NCBI GenBank assembly: GCA_008828725.1 | Contig: MEHQ01001138.1 | Span: 367,448-431,447 of the forward strand | Reading direction: 5' to 3' | DNA from: Saccharina japonica | Lineage: Eukaryota > Sar > Phaeophyceae > Laminariales > Laminariaceae | DNA length: 64,000 nucleotides | Shown: positions 21,650 through 32,290 of the stretch, one piece after another | How positions within the stretch are numbered: position 1 is the stretch's first letter | Layout of the letters: each line of letters begins with the position of its first letter | Notes under the pieces: model-generated | What the model was told of the DNA's origin: nothing | Seen by the model: the letters and a program-made list of their open reading frames with translations, nothing else | Database searches by the model: none | Made by a program: the position numbers and the translations under genes

Positions 21650-21903
21650 TAGTTCTCTACGATCCACAAATTGATCCAGGCGGCATTTTTGCAGCCAGTT
21701 GCAGTTTGTAAGTAGTAGTACAGACGTGTGGGTTGTTTCGGCTGCGCCGGAAGCTCCTCGGGCTTCACTGCAGACGGTCAAGTACTCTTCGTTGTTTCTC
21801 TACGATCCACAAATTGATCCAGGCAGCGCCTTTGCATTCAGGTGCAGTTTGGAAGTAGTACTCGTAGTGCAGACGCGTGGACTGTTTCTGCTGTCGCCTG
21901 TAT
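21650..21903 (+). repeat. Two-copy tandem duplication, about 133-bp unit
   Basis: ACTCTTC..T..TTCTCTACGA, TCCACAAATTGATCCAGGC and GCAGTTTG(T/G)AAGTAGTA recur with a spacing of about 133 bases. Both copies end in CAGACG(T/C)GTGG(G/A)(T/C)TGTTTC. The copies differ by substitutions and a short indel, so the duplication is not recent. Confidence 0.8.
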
Positions 21904-21904
21904 G

Positions 21905-23700
21905 CTACGGTAATAGCTCGTTATAACACGAAAGACATGTATGTACTTAATAGTGTTAAATGTACGATGTGTCTCTTTTTTGTGATATCATATCATAGGT
22001 CGAGGAACAATTGACCATTATCCTGAGACCCCGCGCGGACTTGGTTAGGTTTATTTTCGTACCCAACTTTGGACTCCTTGGCTATGTGTTTCGTGACTTC
22101 TGATTAGAACGTTATGTAAACGCTGTGTGGCATTGAGTGGCCTGGCAGCAAGGTGATATAAACAAAACAACCTGACGCACATAAGACGTAAACAATAATA
22201 GTCGCCGTGTTGAGTGGCAAGCGATGTAGCAAGTGCGGGCGTGAATTTATCGGCTTACTGGGGTCTGCTGTGGCGGAAACGTCGAAGTCGTAAGACGCCA
22301 AAAAGCGGTACACCATTGCTTTAGAGTCAGTTTACGGTATGGCTCCCCGTATCGGCAGCACCGGCACAACACACGTTACGGTACACATACACACGCGTAT
22401 ATATTCCCCTGGTACGCTGTTTTCTGGCACACGGACAAAAAATGAGAACTATTTCGAGCCACACGCCAAAAATAGGCGTAGTGGTCCACCTGATTCGTTT
22501 TTTGTGAGGTGCGTGTGTAAATGTAAACATACACATGTGTAGACACACATGTGTAGACGTACTTCGGTTTGACTTTCGTCTGTTCGTGGACTATACTCAT
22601 GTACTATGGACCACTCGAAATAATTAATGCATTATTGATACTTCTCACGACCCGTGATGGCCCGTACATTAGAGGTGCACGAAACATACACAGTAACGCC
22701 ATGCGCAGATATAGATGCAATATGATCGGTTGTTACATGTTTGGGTTTAGATTGGCTGTTCCCAACCGAAAGCTAACTACACCAACCCTAACAGCAACCA
22801 CCACCCGGTCGTCATACTTGCACGTCTTACGAGGTATAGTGCACACTAAGGTCGAAATCAGCAGCTTGTTACCCAAGTTTGATATCCATTCGTCGCTGCT
22901 GCTGTTGTGTAATGTGTCTTTCGCTCGTATCCAGAGTGTACCTGCTTTTGATTGCCAAGCAAGTGACCAGGTGCTTCTGTTTTTGGCCGCTACCCTACTT
23001 TGAAGTCCGAAAAATCCCAGAGGAGCCCATGCCTCCGTCCAACCTTAACGACGAACATCTAGGGAAAACAAGGACATTGCCATTCATTGGCGCTGCACTA
23101 ACGACGTATATGCACGATATTCAGCTCATCACTGCATGATACTCTGTGAGGTATTCTAAATCCCTTTAGGGTTTAGTTTCTGTTTCGGCTCTGAAATACC
23201 ACTATATTTTCTTGACCGTGGTTATTTGACCGCGATTATCTGTCGCCGCTTTTTTGACCGCTTTTCGAAGCCGGCTTACATCCGGCCTCGAGCAAGCCGC
23301 GACACGCGCTCGCGGCGGTGCCTTCGCGCATGTCACTCCCCGCTCCCTGCGAAGTCTCGTGGGTCTGCTCGGTAGGCTCGGCGAGGAATCCCGCTTCCCG
23401 TGAAATAGGAAATCGTAAGAAATCCTTATTCACTCGATTAAAGACCGCGGTCTCTTTTTTCCAAGATTAATTAAAGCAACGTGTGTTGATTGTTCGTTTT
23501 CACGATTAATGAGTACGAATAATCGCCACCAAACCTTGATTATTCGAGATGATTAATATTTCCGAATCTTGATTATATAATCATCATGACTCATGCTCGG
23601 TACGTACAGCAGTACTAAAATCTTGATTATGATTACCGGAGCAGGCCCAGCTTGAAATTCTGCAGCACACAGCAGCACAACAGTCTGATCTACTATTATT
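21905..23700. other. No recognisable gene
   Basis: Short frames on both strands only. Near 23450-23640 there is a cluster of ATTAAT/TTGATTAT words in AT-rich sequence just ahead of the ORF at 23710. This might be a promoter region, but nothing proves it. Confidence 0.4.
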
Positions 23701-23709
23701 TGAGAACAA

Positions 23710-24246
23710 ATGCCGCCAAAGGAGGATGCACCCGACGATGGAGAAGCCAAGCCGCCCAAGAAGAAAGCTCAGGAGAAACCCAACTACGCGCAGTTTTTCT
23801 CTTCAGCAAAGGCGTGTAGACCTTCTGCCGACAGCCCTCGGCCCGCAACCTTTTACATCAGAGGATCTGGTGCTGGTTACGACATGGCTCGAAAACGGAT
23901 GTGCTTGGAACGAGAACGGATGCACCCACCGACACCGAACCCCGAGGCTAACCTTCGTGAAGCCGCCCGCCTCGAAAGAGTTCGGCAGCGAGACGAACAA
24001 TCAGCGGAACATGACCGTTTGTTAAAGGTAAGACACGCGGAGGAAGAGGCAGCACGTTTAAAAGACCTAAAGTACCAAGTTCGGCGCGTTGCGGAGGCTG
24101 CCGCTGGCCGAGAAGATTTGAAGGAGAAGAGGAAGCGGAGGCTAGAGGCTTTGGAGGCTCGGAATAGCGAGAAAGAAGCTCGCGAGAAAAAAGAGATGCA
24201 TCGCTGGAAGCGTGGTTTTGGAAGCAGCAGGCAGACTCGGAGATAG
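23710..24246 (+). CDS. Charged coiled-coil protein, hypothetical (178 aa)
   Basis: The ATG lies in a good context (ACAAATGCCGCC). The protein starts MPPKEDAPDDGEAKPPKKKA, then has a mid region with no known domain (NYAQFFSSAKACRPSADSPR). From about residue 85 to 170 it is a long Glu/Arg/Lys/Ala-rich helix (EANLREAARLERVRQRDEQS ... REDLKEKRKRRLEALEARN), which would form a coiled coil. Codon use is GC-richer than the AT-rich flanks. The sequence past the stop still looks coding in composition, so the 3' end may be wrongly placed or spliced. I recognise no family. It could be a host gene or a protein carried by a transposon, since the repeats at 24351 and 24583 follow directly. Confidence 0.5.
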   Translation: MPPKEDAPDDGEAKPPKKKAQEKPNYAQFFSSAKACRPSADSPRPATFYIRGSGAGYDMARKRMCLERERMHPPTPNPEANLREAARLERVRQRDEQSAEHDRLLKVRHAEEEAARLKDLKYQVRRVAEAAAGREDLKEKRKRRLEALEARNSEKEAREKKEMHRWKRGFGSSRQTRR

Positions 24247-24350
24247 CCGTTCAAGCGAAGGCGGACGCTGTTGCTGCTGTTGTTCCGGACGGCACAGTCC
24301 CCAAGAAGAGGTGATATTTGGTGGTCACGCCTGATTGTATACATTTTGAC

Positions 24351-24411
24351 GTACTGATATGAAACAGCAGCTTCTTGTACCTGCTGCGTACTGCTGCGTA
24401 TAGGAAGATAT
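24351..24411 (+). repeat. Dispersed repeat: TACTGCTGCGTACTGCTGCG/TATAGGAAGATA unit
   Basis: A GATATGA(A/T)ACAGCAG start, TTGTACCTGCTGCGTACTGC core and TATAGGAAGATA end recur in the same orientation at 29120-29310, where there are three tandem copies. It is non-coding. Confidence 0.7.
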
Positions 24412-24566
24412 CTATTTATTATATTATAAAAAATAAAAATAAAACACAGCTGTGAAATCGAGGATTTTATCGAAACTAATCTTTGCAAGCTGAGTGGGAT
24501 GCTTCGATCGCGCGAACTACGGTTTTTGAGGGGAACAAAATCTGACATCTGTGGAACTCAAGGGAG

Positions 24567-24648
24567 GTCTATAGTTCGTCTGATGCCCAAAAAACAATAC
24601 TTTAATGAAGTGATTTTTGATGCCCAATTTATTATAGCAACTTAGAGT
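24567..24648 (+). repeat. Dispersed repeat Q (inverted copy at 28938-29011)
   Basis: AGTTCGTCTGATGCCCAAAA, AACAATACTTTAATGAAGTG and ATTTTTGATGCCCAATTTAT match the reverse complement of 28938-29011 closely. In the right-hand copy it sits directly next to repeat P (29034). Here P lies 1 kb away, so these are pieces of a larger element. Confidence 0.7.
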
Positions 24649-25654
24649 GGAGCAAATGCAAATGCAAAAAACAAAATCTCCCACACACGTTCAAAACGCA
24701 CGCTTCTCCCTACGCCGGCATGGCCGGCACCGTCTTCTTACGTCGCAGGTTGGCATACTGAAGTACAACTCTCGTATGTATGTGCGCCGTGCTTGTCGTC
24801 GTGGCCACAGCGATTCGCGGCTGGTCTACGTACGTACGAGTATTGCAGCAGTGCGGTTGCTACTTTTAAACTTTGCTGAGATTGTATCGTTCATCCTCGC
24901 TCTGGTCGTAGTCGTATCATATGATACGTACGTCGCCGTCTGTCACCGTGCGCGACGAAAGCACCACTGCTTTAGAAACGGACGGGGTTTCTGAAGGCCC
25001 CTGAATAACACCCCCTCCTCCTCTGCTCGTGTTGAAAGCCGTCCCGAGATCACGAAGCTTGGTCATGTTGCATGGCCTACTTACCAGGTACCAGGGGTGG
25101 TCCTAGGGAAAACAAGCATACGTATCCCACCCCATACCAGGTACCAGGTATAATAGGTACCAGAGTGCACCAACAACACCCCCCAGGGGGAGAGAGGATA
25201 ATATGGCATCCCCTAGAAAAATATTAACTGCTGTCTGTGCACGTATTTGAAAAGTACGTACGCATATACGGCCGTACATATCAACTAACTGCTGTATCTA
25301 CTACCATGGTACAGCAGTACAGTGTGTACGTGCGTTCAATGTGTCTACTGTACGACGTACGTACACATCCAGCAATCAATCAATGCTGCAGAGTAGTATT
25401 TGTGCCCTATTCTATTTTTCACGAAAAAATCGGCATGCATGCATGCACGAGTCAAATGATCTCGATCATCAGCACAGCCAAAGTCTCGCGAGCGATTTTG
25501 CAAGCCCTTTCGCGATGACCGCGAGACAGCCAGCCTCCCGCATTGGTTCGGAGTCAATCCCCATCGTTTCTATTTTCTTCACCATTTATTTGTACTCCTA
25601 TTAAGAACCTTCGCCGTCAATTTGTTTCCTATTTGTTCCTATTATATATATATA

Positions 25655-25742
25655 TACTAGAGGGAATAAGTGGCCCTCCCGCCCCCACGGCGGTAGGGCC
25701 AGATTGAAGCAAGTAGTAATGGAGATGATAGAGGGTCGAAAT
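25655..25742 (+). repeat. Repeat P, left copy of a 3.5-kb-spaced inverted pair
   Basis: From CTAGAGG through CCGCCCCCACGGCGGTAGGG to GGAGATGATAGAGGGTC the sequence matches the reverse complement of 29034-29116 almost throughout. Both outer edges are CTAGAG next to TA. It may be the terminal inverted repeat of a large element (with TA duplication, as in Tc1/mariner) or two independent insertions. Confidence 0.65.
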
Positions 25743-25763
25743 AAATATAATAGGAATAAATAG

Positions 25764-26279
25764 CAGGGTTCTTTACGGTGCGGTTTTTCCTATCGATTCG
25801 GTGCGGTTCGGTGCGGTTAACCGCACCGAACCGCACCGTAGGGTTTTTGCCCTCTTCAAAACCGCACCGCACCGCACCGTAGGTTTTTGCGATTTCGGAA
25901 AACCGCACCGAACCGGACCGTAGGACAAAAAATATAACCGAACCGAACCGTAGGGTTCACGGCATCTGAAAACCGCACCGAACCGCACCGTAGCATTACC
26001 GATTTCTCAAAACCGCACAGAACCGCACCGTAAGATTCCCGACTTCTGAAAATCGCACCGAACCGCACCGTAGGATTCCTGATTTGTGAAAACCGCACCG
26101 AACCGCACCGTAGGATGCATGCAAAACCGAACCGCACCGTAGGATTTACATTATCGGATAACCGCACCGAACCGTACCGTAACATTTCTGCTTTCTAATA
26201 ACCGCACCGAACCGGACCGTAGGATTTTCGAAAAAAAGAAACCGCACCGTGCACGAACGGTTAACCGTAAAGAACCCTG
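25764..26279. mobile_element. TIR element filled with a minisatellite (hAT-like ends)
   Basis: The 516-bp segment has perfect 16-bp inverted ends (CAGGGTTCTTTACGGT and its reverse complement). Between them run roughly ten copies of an irregular 40-60-bp unit built on AACCGCACCGAACCGCACCG plus TAGG and a variable AT-rich spacer. At 25799-25838 a perfect 40-bp palindrome opens the array. CAGGG ends suggest the hAT superfamily, but no 8-bp target duplication is visible. It is non-autonomous; the minus-strand open frames are produced by the repeat. Confidence 0.7.
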
Positions 26280-26721
26280 GAGAATACGGATCTTAGAGGT
26301 CGTTTTGTTCAAGTTTTCATTTAGTAATTGGGTGTGTGATTTCATTGAGAGGGCGGAAAACGATAACTCCTAACCATATGTACGCGCAGGCTTTTGTTTC
26401 TTTTTTTCTGCAAAGCGAAATTTAGTGAGATATTGTGAATGTTTCCCAAAGTGATTGATTTTTCGGCCAATTTTGACCATTCTTGTTTTTTTTTCTTGAT
26501 GCGGTGTTGCATTATTACTTGTTATTAGTGTGAAATTTTGGTTTTGTTCAAAATCTCAGCATCGATTCGCCTTGTCTTTGCGATCACGAATATACAAATT
26601 TCAAGGTCCAACAAGATTTGTTGAACTCGGTGTAGTATAAAACGTGAATGGAAACACTGTCCCGGATGGACCATACGTATATCGTGTGGAGTGCATACCA
26701 ATGCATATATACAATACGGTC

Positions 26722-26792
26722 GCCCCGGTGGTCTAACTGGTAGCCACGAAGCCTGCAGGGCCGGATGTCGATGGTTCGATTCTCCCCATGGA
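26722..26792 (+). ncRNA. tRNA-like Pol III promoter, probable SINE head
   Basis: An A box (TGGTCTAACTGG, 26729-26740) is followed 32 bases later by a B box (GGTTCGATTCT, 26773-26783), the spacing of a tRNA gene. However, the acceptor arms (GCCCCGG versus the 3' side) do not pair and the T stem has mismatches. It is therefore unlikely to be a working tRNA gene and fits a tRNA-derived SINE or tRNA relic. The 3' boundary of a SINE body was not found, and only one copy was seen in this window. Confidence 0.55.
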
Positions 26793-27086
26793 GGTTTATA
26801 TTCCCAAATGACACCGACTGTCGAAAGCGCATATTATTATAGCGTGGGTCTGCGTGGGTAAGCAAAATTCGACGAAAGTTGACGAGGGAAGAGAGTGCCG
26901 AAATCTTCTAGGGATAAAAACCAAGGCAAGAACCGTAGTGGGAGAGGAGGGAGAGGAGCCTACTTTGTGACCCTGGATCTGAGTTACAACTAGGGAGGGA
27001 GAAAGACGGAAGTGCGAACATAATGAATGAGATGGGAACAAAAAAGTACTGCCGTTTTACCTGGTACCTGCTAATATATACTACTA

Positions 27087-27967
27087 GTGGTACCCCGAAC
27101 CATGCCAGGGCGGGGCCAGTATAATAGCGGACAGAAACCAAAAATCAAAATAAGAACTGGGTCAAGCTCCAACCGATCCACCCACCCACAATAACAACTA
27201 CAACGACATCAGAGTGAAACCATTATGCAGCAGCACCAACCAGTACGTACAGCAATACATAGTAGTATAGTCCTTATATGACCCCTCTACAGCAGCAATA
27301 GCAACAACAGCAGTCCAGAAAGTAGCAGCACATACTCGTACGTACGTACAGCGAACACAAACAAAACGCCGGCGTGGATGCGCAGCCCTTGTACGTACGG
27401 CTGTGGCCCTTTTTTGCTGATTTCTTTACGTCTGGGCTTTTTTATCTTGAAATTAGTGCAAAAAACGCAAACTCGCGAACTTATGGGTCGATTTCGATTC
27501 TGACCGCAGTTCTGGAGATCCATATTTCACATCTGGGGGACTCTTTAAAAACAAATTACTTGAATTTAGTATAGCCAAGAAAAGTATCTTGATTTTAGTG
27601 TGGAGACTTGATTGTTGTAGGATATTTTTATCTTGGTTTTAGTGTGGGATTAGACCCCGGGCCGCAAAGCCCTCCGAATACGCTGTTAACCCCTCCCCTC
27701 CCGCGGATCCGCCCCGTTCCAAGGGACGGAGCGAGGCGTCCCCGGGAGACCGCCTTCTCCCTATCCCCTCTGGCCGAGTTCGGCATCGGGGCCCGTTCTC
27801 TCGCCGGGGTCGCCGAGGGCCGACGCGTGGGGTGGGCCGGGTGAGAGTGCGGTGCCGATCGGGGTCGGGTGGCGCGCGGTAGAGCCGGCATATCGAAACC
27901 GGCATAGTCCCAAAGATCCCAAACGACATGATCACCGCCGCCACCACCGAAGCGTATTATATAATAT
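27087..27967 (+). repeat. Large dispersed repeat, copy A
   Basis: It begins GGTACCCCGAACCATGCCAG GGCGGGGCC and shares blocks in the same order with 62168-63128. The blocks are the AGCAGCAGTCCAGAAAGTA segment, GGATGCGCAGCCCTTGTACG, and the CATAGTC..AAGATC..AAACGACAT end. Relative to copy B it contains about 450 extra bases (roughly 27440-27885), including a very GC-rich part. There are no terminal inverted repeats and no coding region with known domains. Confidence 0.7.
27640..27900. other. GC-rich island inside repeat copy A
   Basis: From about CCCCGGGCCGCAAAGCCCTC to GGTCGGGTGGCGCGCGGTAG the base composition changes sharply to GC-rich sequence, unlike the AT-rich repeat around it. It is absent from copy B at 62.2-63.1 kb. 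Open frames exist on both strands, but none is recognisable. It could be captured host sequence. Confidence 0.55.
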
Positions 27968-28090
27968 GGATTATGTACTACCCGGGTTTTCATCAGGGGA
28001 CAGGGGACGGTCAGTCAAGGGAAAACGTGCCTCGGTCAGGGGTGTGGCAACACTAAAACCTAGTAGTTTAGCGTCAGTAAAGGAAACATA

Positions 28091-28921
28091 NNNNNNNNNN
28101 NNNNNNNNNNNNNNNNNNNNNNNNNNNNNNNNNNNNNNNNNNNNNNNNNNNNNNNNNNNNNNNNNNNNNNNNNNNNNNNNNNNNNNNNNNNNNNNNNNNN
28201 NNNNNNNNNNNNNNNNNNNNNNNNNNNNNNNNNNNNNNNNNNNNNNNNNNNNNNNNNNNNNNNNNNNNNNNNNNNNNNNNNNNNNNNNNNNNNNNNNNNN
28301 NNNNNNNNNNNNNNNNNNNNNNNNNNNNNNNNNNNNNNNNNNNNNNNNNNNNNNNNNNNNNNNNNNNNNNNNNNNNNNNNNNNNNNNNNNNNNNNNNNNN
28401 NNNNNNNNNNNNNNNNNNNNNNNNNNNNNNNNNNNNNNNNNNNNNNNNNNNNNNNNNNNNNNNNNNNNNNNNNNNNNNNNNNNNNNNNNNNNNNNNNNNN
28501 NNNNNNNNNNNNNNNNNNNNNNNNNNNNNNNNNNNNNNNNNNNNNNNNNNNNNNNNNNNNNNNNNNNNNNNNNNNNNNNNNNNNNNNNNNNNNNNNNNNN
28601 NNNNNNNNNNNNNNNNNNNNNNNNNNNNNNNNNNNNNNNNNNNNNNNNNNNNNNNNNNNNNNNNNNNNNNNNNNNNNNNNNNNNNNNNNNNNNNNNNNNN
28701 NNNNNNNNNNNNNNNNNNNNNNNNNNNNNNNNNNNNNNNNNNNNNNNNNNNNNNNNNNNNNNNNNNNNNNNNNNNNNNNNNNNNNNNNNNNNNNNNNNNN
28801 NNNNNNNNNNNNNNNNNNNNNNNNNNNNNNNNNNNNNNNNNNNNNNNNNNNNNNNNNNNNNNNNNNNNNNNNNNNNNNNNNNNNNNNNNNNNNNNNNNNN
28901 NNNNNNNNNNNNNNNNNNNNN
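28091..28921. other. Assembly gap (831 N)
   Basis: A continuous run of N. Frames drawn through it have no meaning. It lies between the two inverted copies of repeats P and Q. Confidence 0.99.
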
Positions 28922-28937
28922 TTTTTTCATCAGCGCT

Positions 28938-29118
28938 ACTCTAAATTGCTATGATAAAGTGGGCATCAAAGATCACTTGATTAAAGTATTGTTTTTTGGG
29001 CATCAGACGAACTATATATAATAGATAGATATATTGACCCTCTATCATCTCCATTATTACCACTTGCTTCAATCTGGCCCTACCGCCGTGGGGGCGGAAG
29101 GGCCTCTTAGTCTCTAGT
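28938..29118 (-). repeat. Repeats Q and P, right inverted copies
   Basis: 28938-29011 is the reverse complement of 24567-24648, and 29034-29116 is the reverse complement of 25655-25742. They stand next to each other here, which shows P followed by Q is the original order of one element. The outer edge CTCTAG/TA mirrors the TA/CTAGAG edge at 25655. Confidence 0.7.
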
Positions 29119-29119
29119 A

Positions 29120-29310
29120 CTGATATGATACAGCAGCTCCTTGTACCTGCTGCGTACTGCTGCGTATAGGAAAGTATGTATTGACGTACTGATATGATAC
29201 AGCAGTACAGCAGCTTGTTGTACTGCTGCGTACTGCTGCGTATAGGAAGATATGTCATGAATGATACAGGCAGCAGCGTACTGCTGCGTATAGGAAGATA
29301 TGTAATGAAT
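29120..29310 (+). repeat. Tandem TACTGCTGCG/TATAGGAAG repeat, three copies
   Basis: Three successive copies of ATGATACAGCAG...TACTGCTGCGTACTGCTGCG...TATAGGAAGATATGTA, the third shortened, match the single copy at 24351-24411. Confidence 0.75.
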
Positions 29311-29424
29311 TATACAGTCAGCAGTATGAGTACTGCTTACTCCATGGCTGTACTGCAGACTGCACATGGTTGTACTGCTGCGAACTGCGTTCTTACCAGG
29401 CTGGACTTTTTATTTTGCTTACAG

Positions 29425-29535
29425 TACCGGCCCGCTCATAACAAACCAGAAATCGGGCTTAGGCTGACCTTATTTGAGAAAGGGGTGTGTTCCACACTAA
29501 CTTCAGTAGAATAGCTGTCGACTTTCTTATTAGCA
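29425..29535 (+). mobile_element. MITE, TACCGGCCCGCTCATAAGAAA family, truncated copy
   Basis: The left end TACCGGCCCGCTCATAACAA, then GAAATCGGGCTTAGGCTGAC and TTCAGTAGAATAGCTGTCGA, match the 57472 copy. The right terminal repeat is missing. Confidence 0.6.
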
Positions 29536-29892
29536 GGAGGACAGCTGTACACAGCACACAACCCACATTTCACACACACAGCCCACATTTGGCAGCAGCC
29601 AAAGAATGGTCATGCCCTCCAATTTCCACCCACAGGTAGCAGCTGCAAAATCTTGAAGCCTGGACGCTCATTTGACGTTTCCTACATCGGGCGCCCTCTG
29701 TACTGTTGATGGTCAAACCGCTCTCTGTACTGTTGATGGTCAAAGTGTATCTCCCGCACACGTCTTTTCTGCCATTTGATCTGTGTATTCGTGCTGTTCT
29801 CCTGCTGTGCAGTCCTGCGACAGCCGCTTCAAACGCTGTACAAAAGGCGTCTTTTCGAGCAAACCGTTTTGCTTGCATTGTTGTTAGCGTTT

Positions 29893-29967
29893 AGGACTGC
29901 AGTCCCGTTTTGGGGACAAACCACTCTAATTCTAAGTAATTTGTCCCCAAAACGGGATTCCAGTCCT
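29893..29967. repeat. 28-bp inverted repeat with 19-base loop
   Basis: AGGACTGCAGTCCCGTTTTG GGGACAAA at 29893-29920 pairs with 29940-29967 with two mismatches. It lies directly before the Ala/Lys-rich fragment. It could be the two ends of a very small MITE or a hairpin. Confidence 0.8.
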
Positions 29968-30106
29968 GGTTAGGGTTGCCCGCAACGAAGCTCGGAAGGC
30001 AGAGCTGGTATCACGGGCTGCTAAGGTTGCTGCGCCAAAGAAGGCTGCGCCAAAGAAGGCGCGCGACATTACACCGGCCGGGAAGGACGCCAATGCCCGT
30101 GGAATT
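29968..30106 (+). pseudogene. Ala/Lys-rich coding fragment (histone H1-like tail style)
   Basis: One + frame reads RVARNEARKAELVSRAAKVA then APKKAAPKKARDITPAGKDA and NARGIS. It has no start codon and runs into Phe/Gly/Leu-rich sequence with a poly-G tract at about 30141-30153. The AAPKK repeats are typical of linker-histone or HU-like tails, though low-complexity basic sequence is not diagnostic. It could be an exon end or a gene relic. Confidence 0.3.
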
Positions 30107-30109
30107 TCG

Positions 30110-31750
30110 TTTGTGCTATCTTGCTTTTTTATTGTTTTCTGGGGGGGGGGGGGTTTGCCATCTCTTCGCGTTTGTTTGTATTCGTTGTTTAACTTCAGTG
30201 CGGATGAGTGCCAGCTTAATACGAAGTACGTTTTATTCCATTTCTTTCCATCATGGGCTTCATGTACTACCTTGACTTCGCCTTTTGAGCGACTCTTCCT
30301 TGTCAAACTACGTTTATTTATCATTTAGTCTGTGGTTTTGTCCTTATCTTCTCTCTTGCTTGCGTTTGTTGTTGTTGTTGTTGCAGAGTTTTCATTACCT
30401 TCCATCACTTTGTTCTTCGCTCATGTTATTACCATCGAGTATTTGTTTAACCTTCGCCTTTTTTTTCTCTCGCTTGCAAACCCCCTCTGCCGCCGATTTC
30501 AATCTGGTGGCTTGTTAGCTTTTCCTACATAACCGCTCCGTTCTTCTTTATCACCAGTGGTCGAGTTATTTCGTGCGTCTAATCTTCGTCGCTACTAGTG
30601 ATGGGCGCCGCCTAATTTTTTCTTATTAGTTTCAGCCGCGTTTCACCCTTTTGTTTTTGGGAATCTCAATTCTCTCTCAACTGCGTTTAATTTTATTTCC
30701 TACTTATTTTGCTTATCTCTACTCGCTACTGGTACCTGGCCTTTCTGAGCTCAACATCACAACCTATCACGGGCTCTTGTCTCTGCCCCGGGATATCAAA
30801 GGATGGGGGATTTAGATCGAAGCTGGGGTTAGCCCAGGCGATTCTACAATGGCAAACTGTTCATGCAGACATAAAATGACAGCAATCGAGGTGGGTTGCG
30901 CAAATCATTTCCACAGTAAGTATCGTCTGGGGTCTGTGTCGGATGTTCCCATTTTACTGGGACCCTGTTGATCAAATGACTTGGTTATGCTATTGTTTAG
31001 GGTCCTGCGCCATGCGGTCGTGGACATAGGAAGTAGAATCGGAATCCTCTATACTATTGAATCCCTGGGAACCTACGACATCCCCAATGGTTGTCCATGT
31101 TCCCAGTCGGAGAAACCTCAAACCGCCTCAATCTCCACAGATCACTGTCCGTTATATACCAGACCTTGCTATGAGTATATTCAACAGCCTCCCTGTGCGC
31201 GGCGTTGTCGTGATAATGTCCATACCTCTCAAAGGCATCATCACCCGACACACAAATCACTATTTGCACCTAATGCTGTAGGGAGGAACACATTCTTAAT
31301 TTCAAAACTCAAACAGCTCAAGCAACGAGGACCGGTACTGAAATTTGACATCAAGCCAAGCCGCATCTAATTCCACAAGTGTAACTTGTGATCTCTGGAA
31401 CGGATTAAAAAAAGCTGTCTGTCTGTCTGTCTGTCCGATGAGAGTCAGTCTGGGGTACCCCACGGACAAATTTCTTTCAAAACTCCTACACCCGTACCGC
31501 ACGCAACAGGTCGGTAGCCCTCGAGGAGGCGATCGTCATGGTCCGCACCATACCTAATGGGGTGCCCTGTGTGTGAAGTAGTCAGGGTTGGCTACCAGCA
31601 TCCGCGAGCCGAGCAGCAGCAGTCGGGTGCCGCGCAGCAGCCCGAGGCCAGTGTCTAATTTCAAGTGGAATCGGATTAATGAAATTCATGTTTGGGCAGC
31701 GTCACGCATTTATCTGTGCTGGGAGTGATCAGGTGGCGAAGGCTTTTCCC
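30110..31750. other. No recognisable gene
   Basis: T-rich sequence with short frames at 30.1-30.9 kb. At 30981-31370 three overlapping frames on both strands stay open without a clear coding choice. A TGTCTGTC microsatellite lies near 31414-31435. CATACCTAATGGGGTGCCCT (about 31548) recurs at 32366 and, slightly changed, at 32757. Confidence 0.4.
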
Positions 31751-31754
31751 TCCA

Positions 31755-31845
31755 TCCCAGTCTCGCTTTCTCGCTCCCTCCCTCCCTTCCTCCTTCCCAC
31801 CCTCCCTCGCTCACCCTCTCTCTCTCCCTCTCTCCGCCCCATCAC
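31755..31845 (+). repeat. CCTCCCT polypyrimidine tract
   Basis: An almost pure C/T strand. Similar tracts occur at 32385-32490, 32780-32850 and 33645-33690, and purine-rich ones at 33520-33590. These mirror-like tracts explain several Pro/Ser/Leu frames. Confidence 0.7.
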
Positions 31846-32112
31846 CGTCGTCGAAACAAAGATGTCACGACACAGCACCTTGAACTATTTGACAGACAGC
31901 ACCTGGGCTGACACCATACTACTAGGTTTTAGTGTTAAACACTCGGCCCTATACCCTTGACAGCGTAAGTTTGCCTTGCTTGACCTGACATCATTGTGGA
32001 CGGGTGTTAGACGTAAACAAAATAGGCCCTTATTTTACACCTACCGACCACGGCAGACCTCGGTGAAAACCGGATTTTCTAAAAATATGCACTTGGGCAC
32101 TTTACGAGTGAG

Positions 32113-32290
32113 GTTCTTTGGATCTTGTGGGCATTTCACTTCAAATCCAAGGCAGCAGCAGCAGCAGCAGCAGCAGCAGCCAAGGTCTCATGCCCGCGTA
32201 CCGTGTGCCGATTGTGAAACCTCGTATTCCTTGATCTCAATTATACGAGTAAGAGCAGCAGCTGCAGCTGTGAGCCCGGTACAACAGCAG
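32113..32290 (+). repeat. Direct repeat S, copy 1
   Basis: GTTCTTTGGATCTTGTGGGC through GTGCCGATTGTGAAACCTCG to GAGCCCGGTACAACAGCAGT matches 33008-33180 with few differences; a CAG run inside is longer in this copy. A shorter diverged piece (AGGTCTCATGCCCGTGTACC) is at about 34950. Confidence 0.85.

Noticed and set aside
25657-26185. Minus-strand frames with TVRFGAVFR repeats
   Set aside because: They are translations of the ACCGCACCGA satellite; no start or domain.
26722-26792. Functional tRNA gene
   Set aside because: Acceptor and T stems do not pair, although A and B boxes are good.
27639-27993. rDNA spacer or rRNA in the GC-rich island
   Set aside because: GC-rich but no conserved rRNA word could be recognised.
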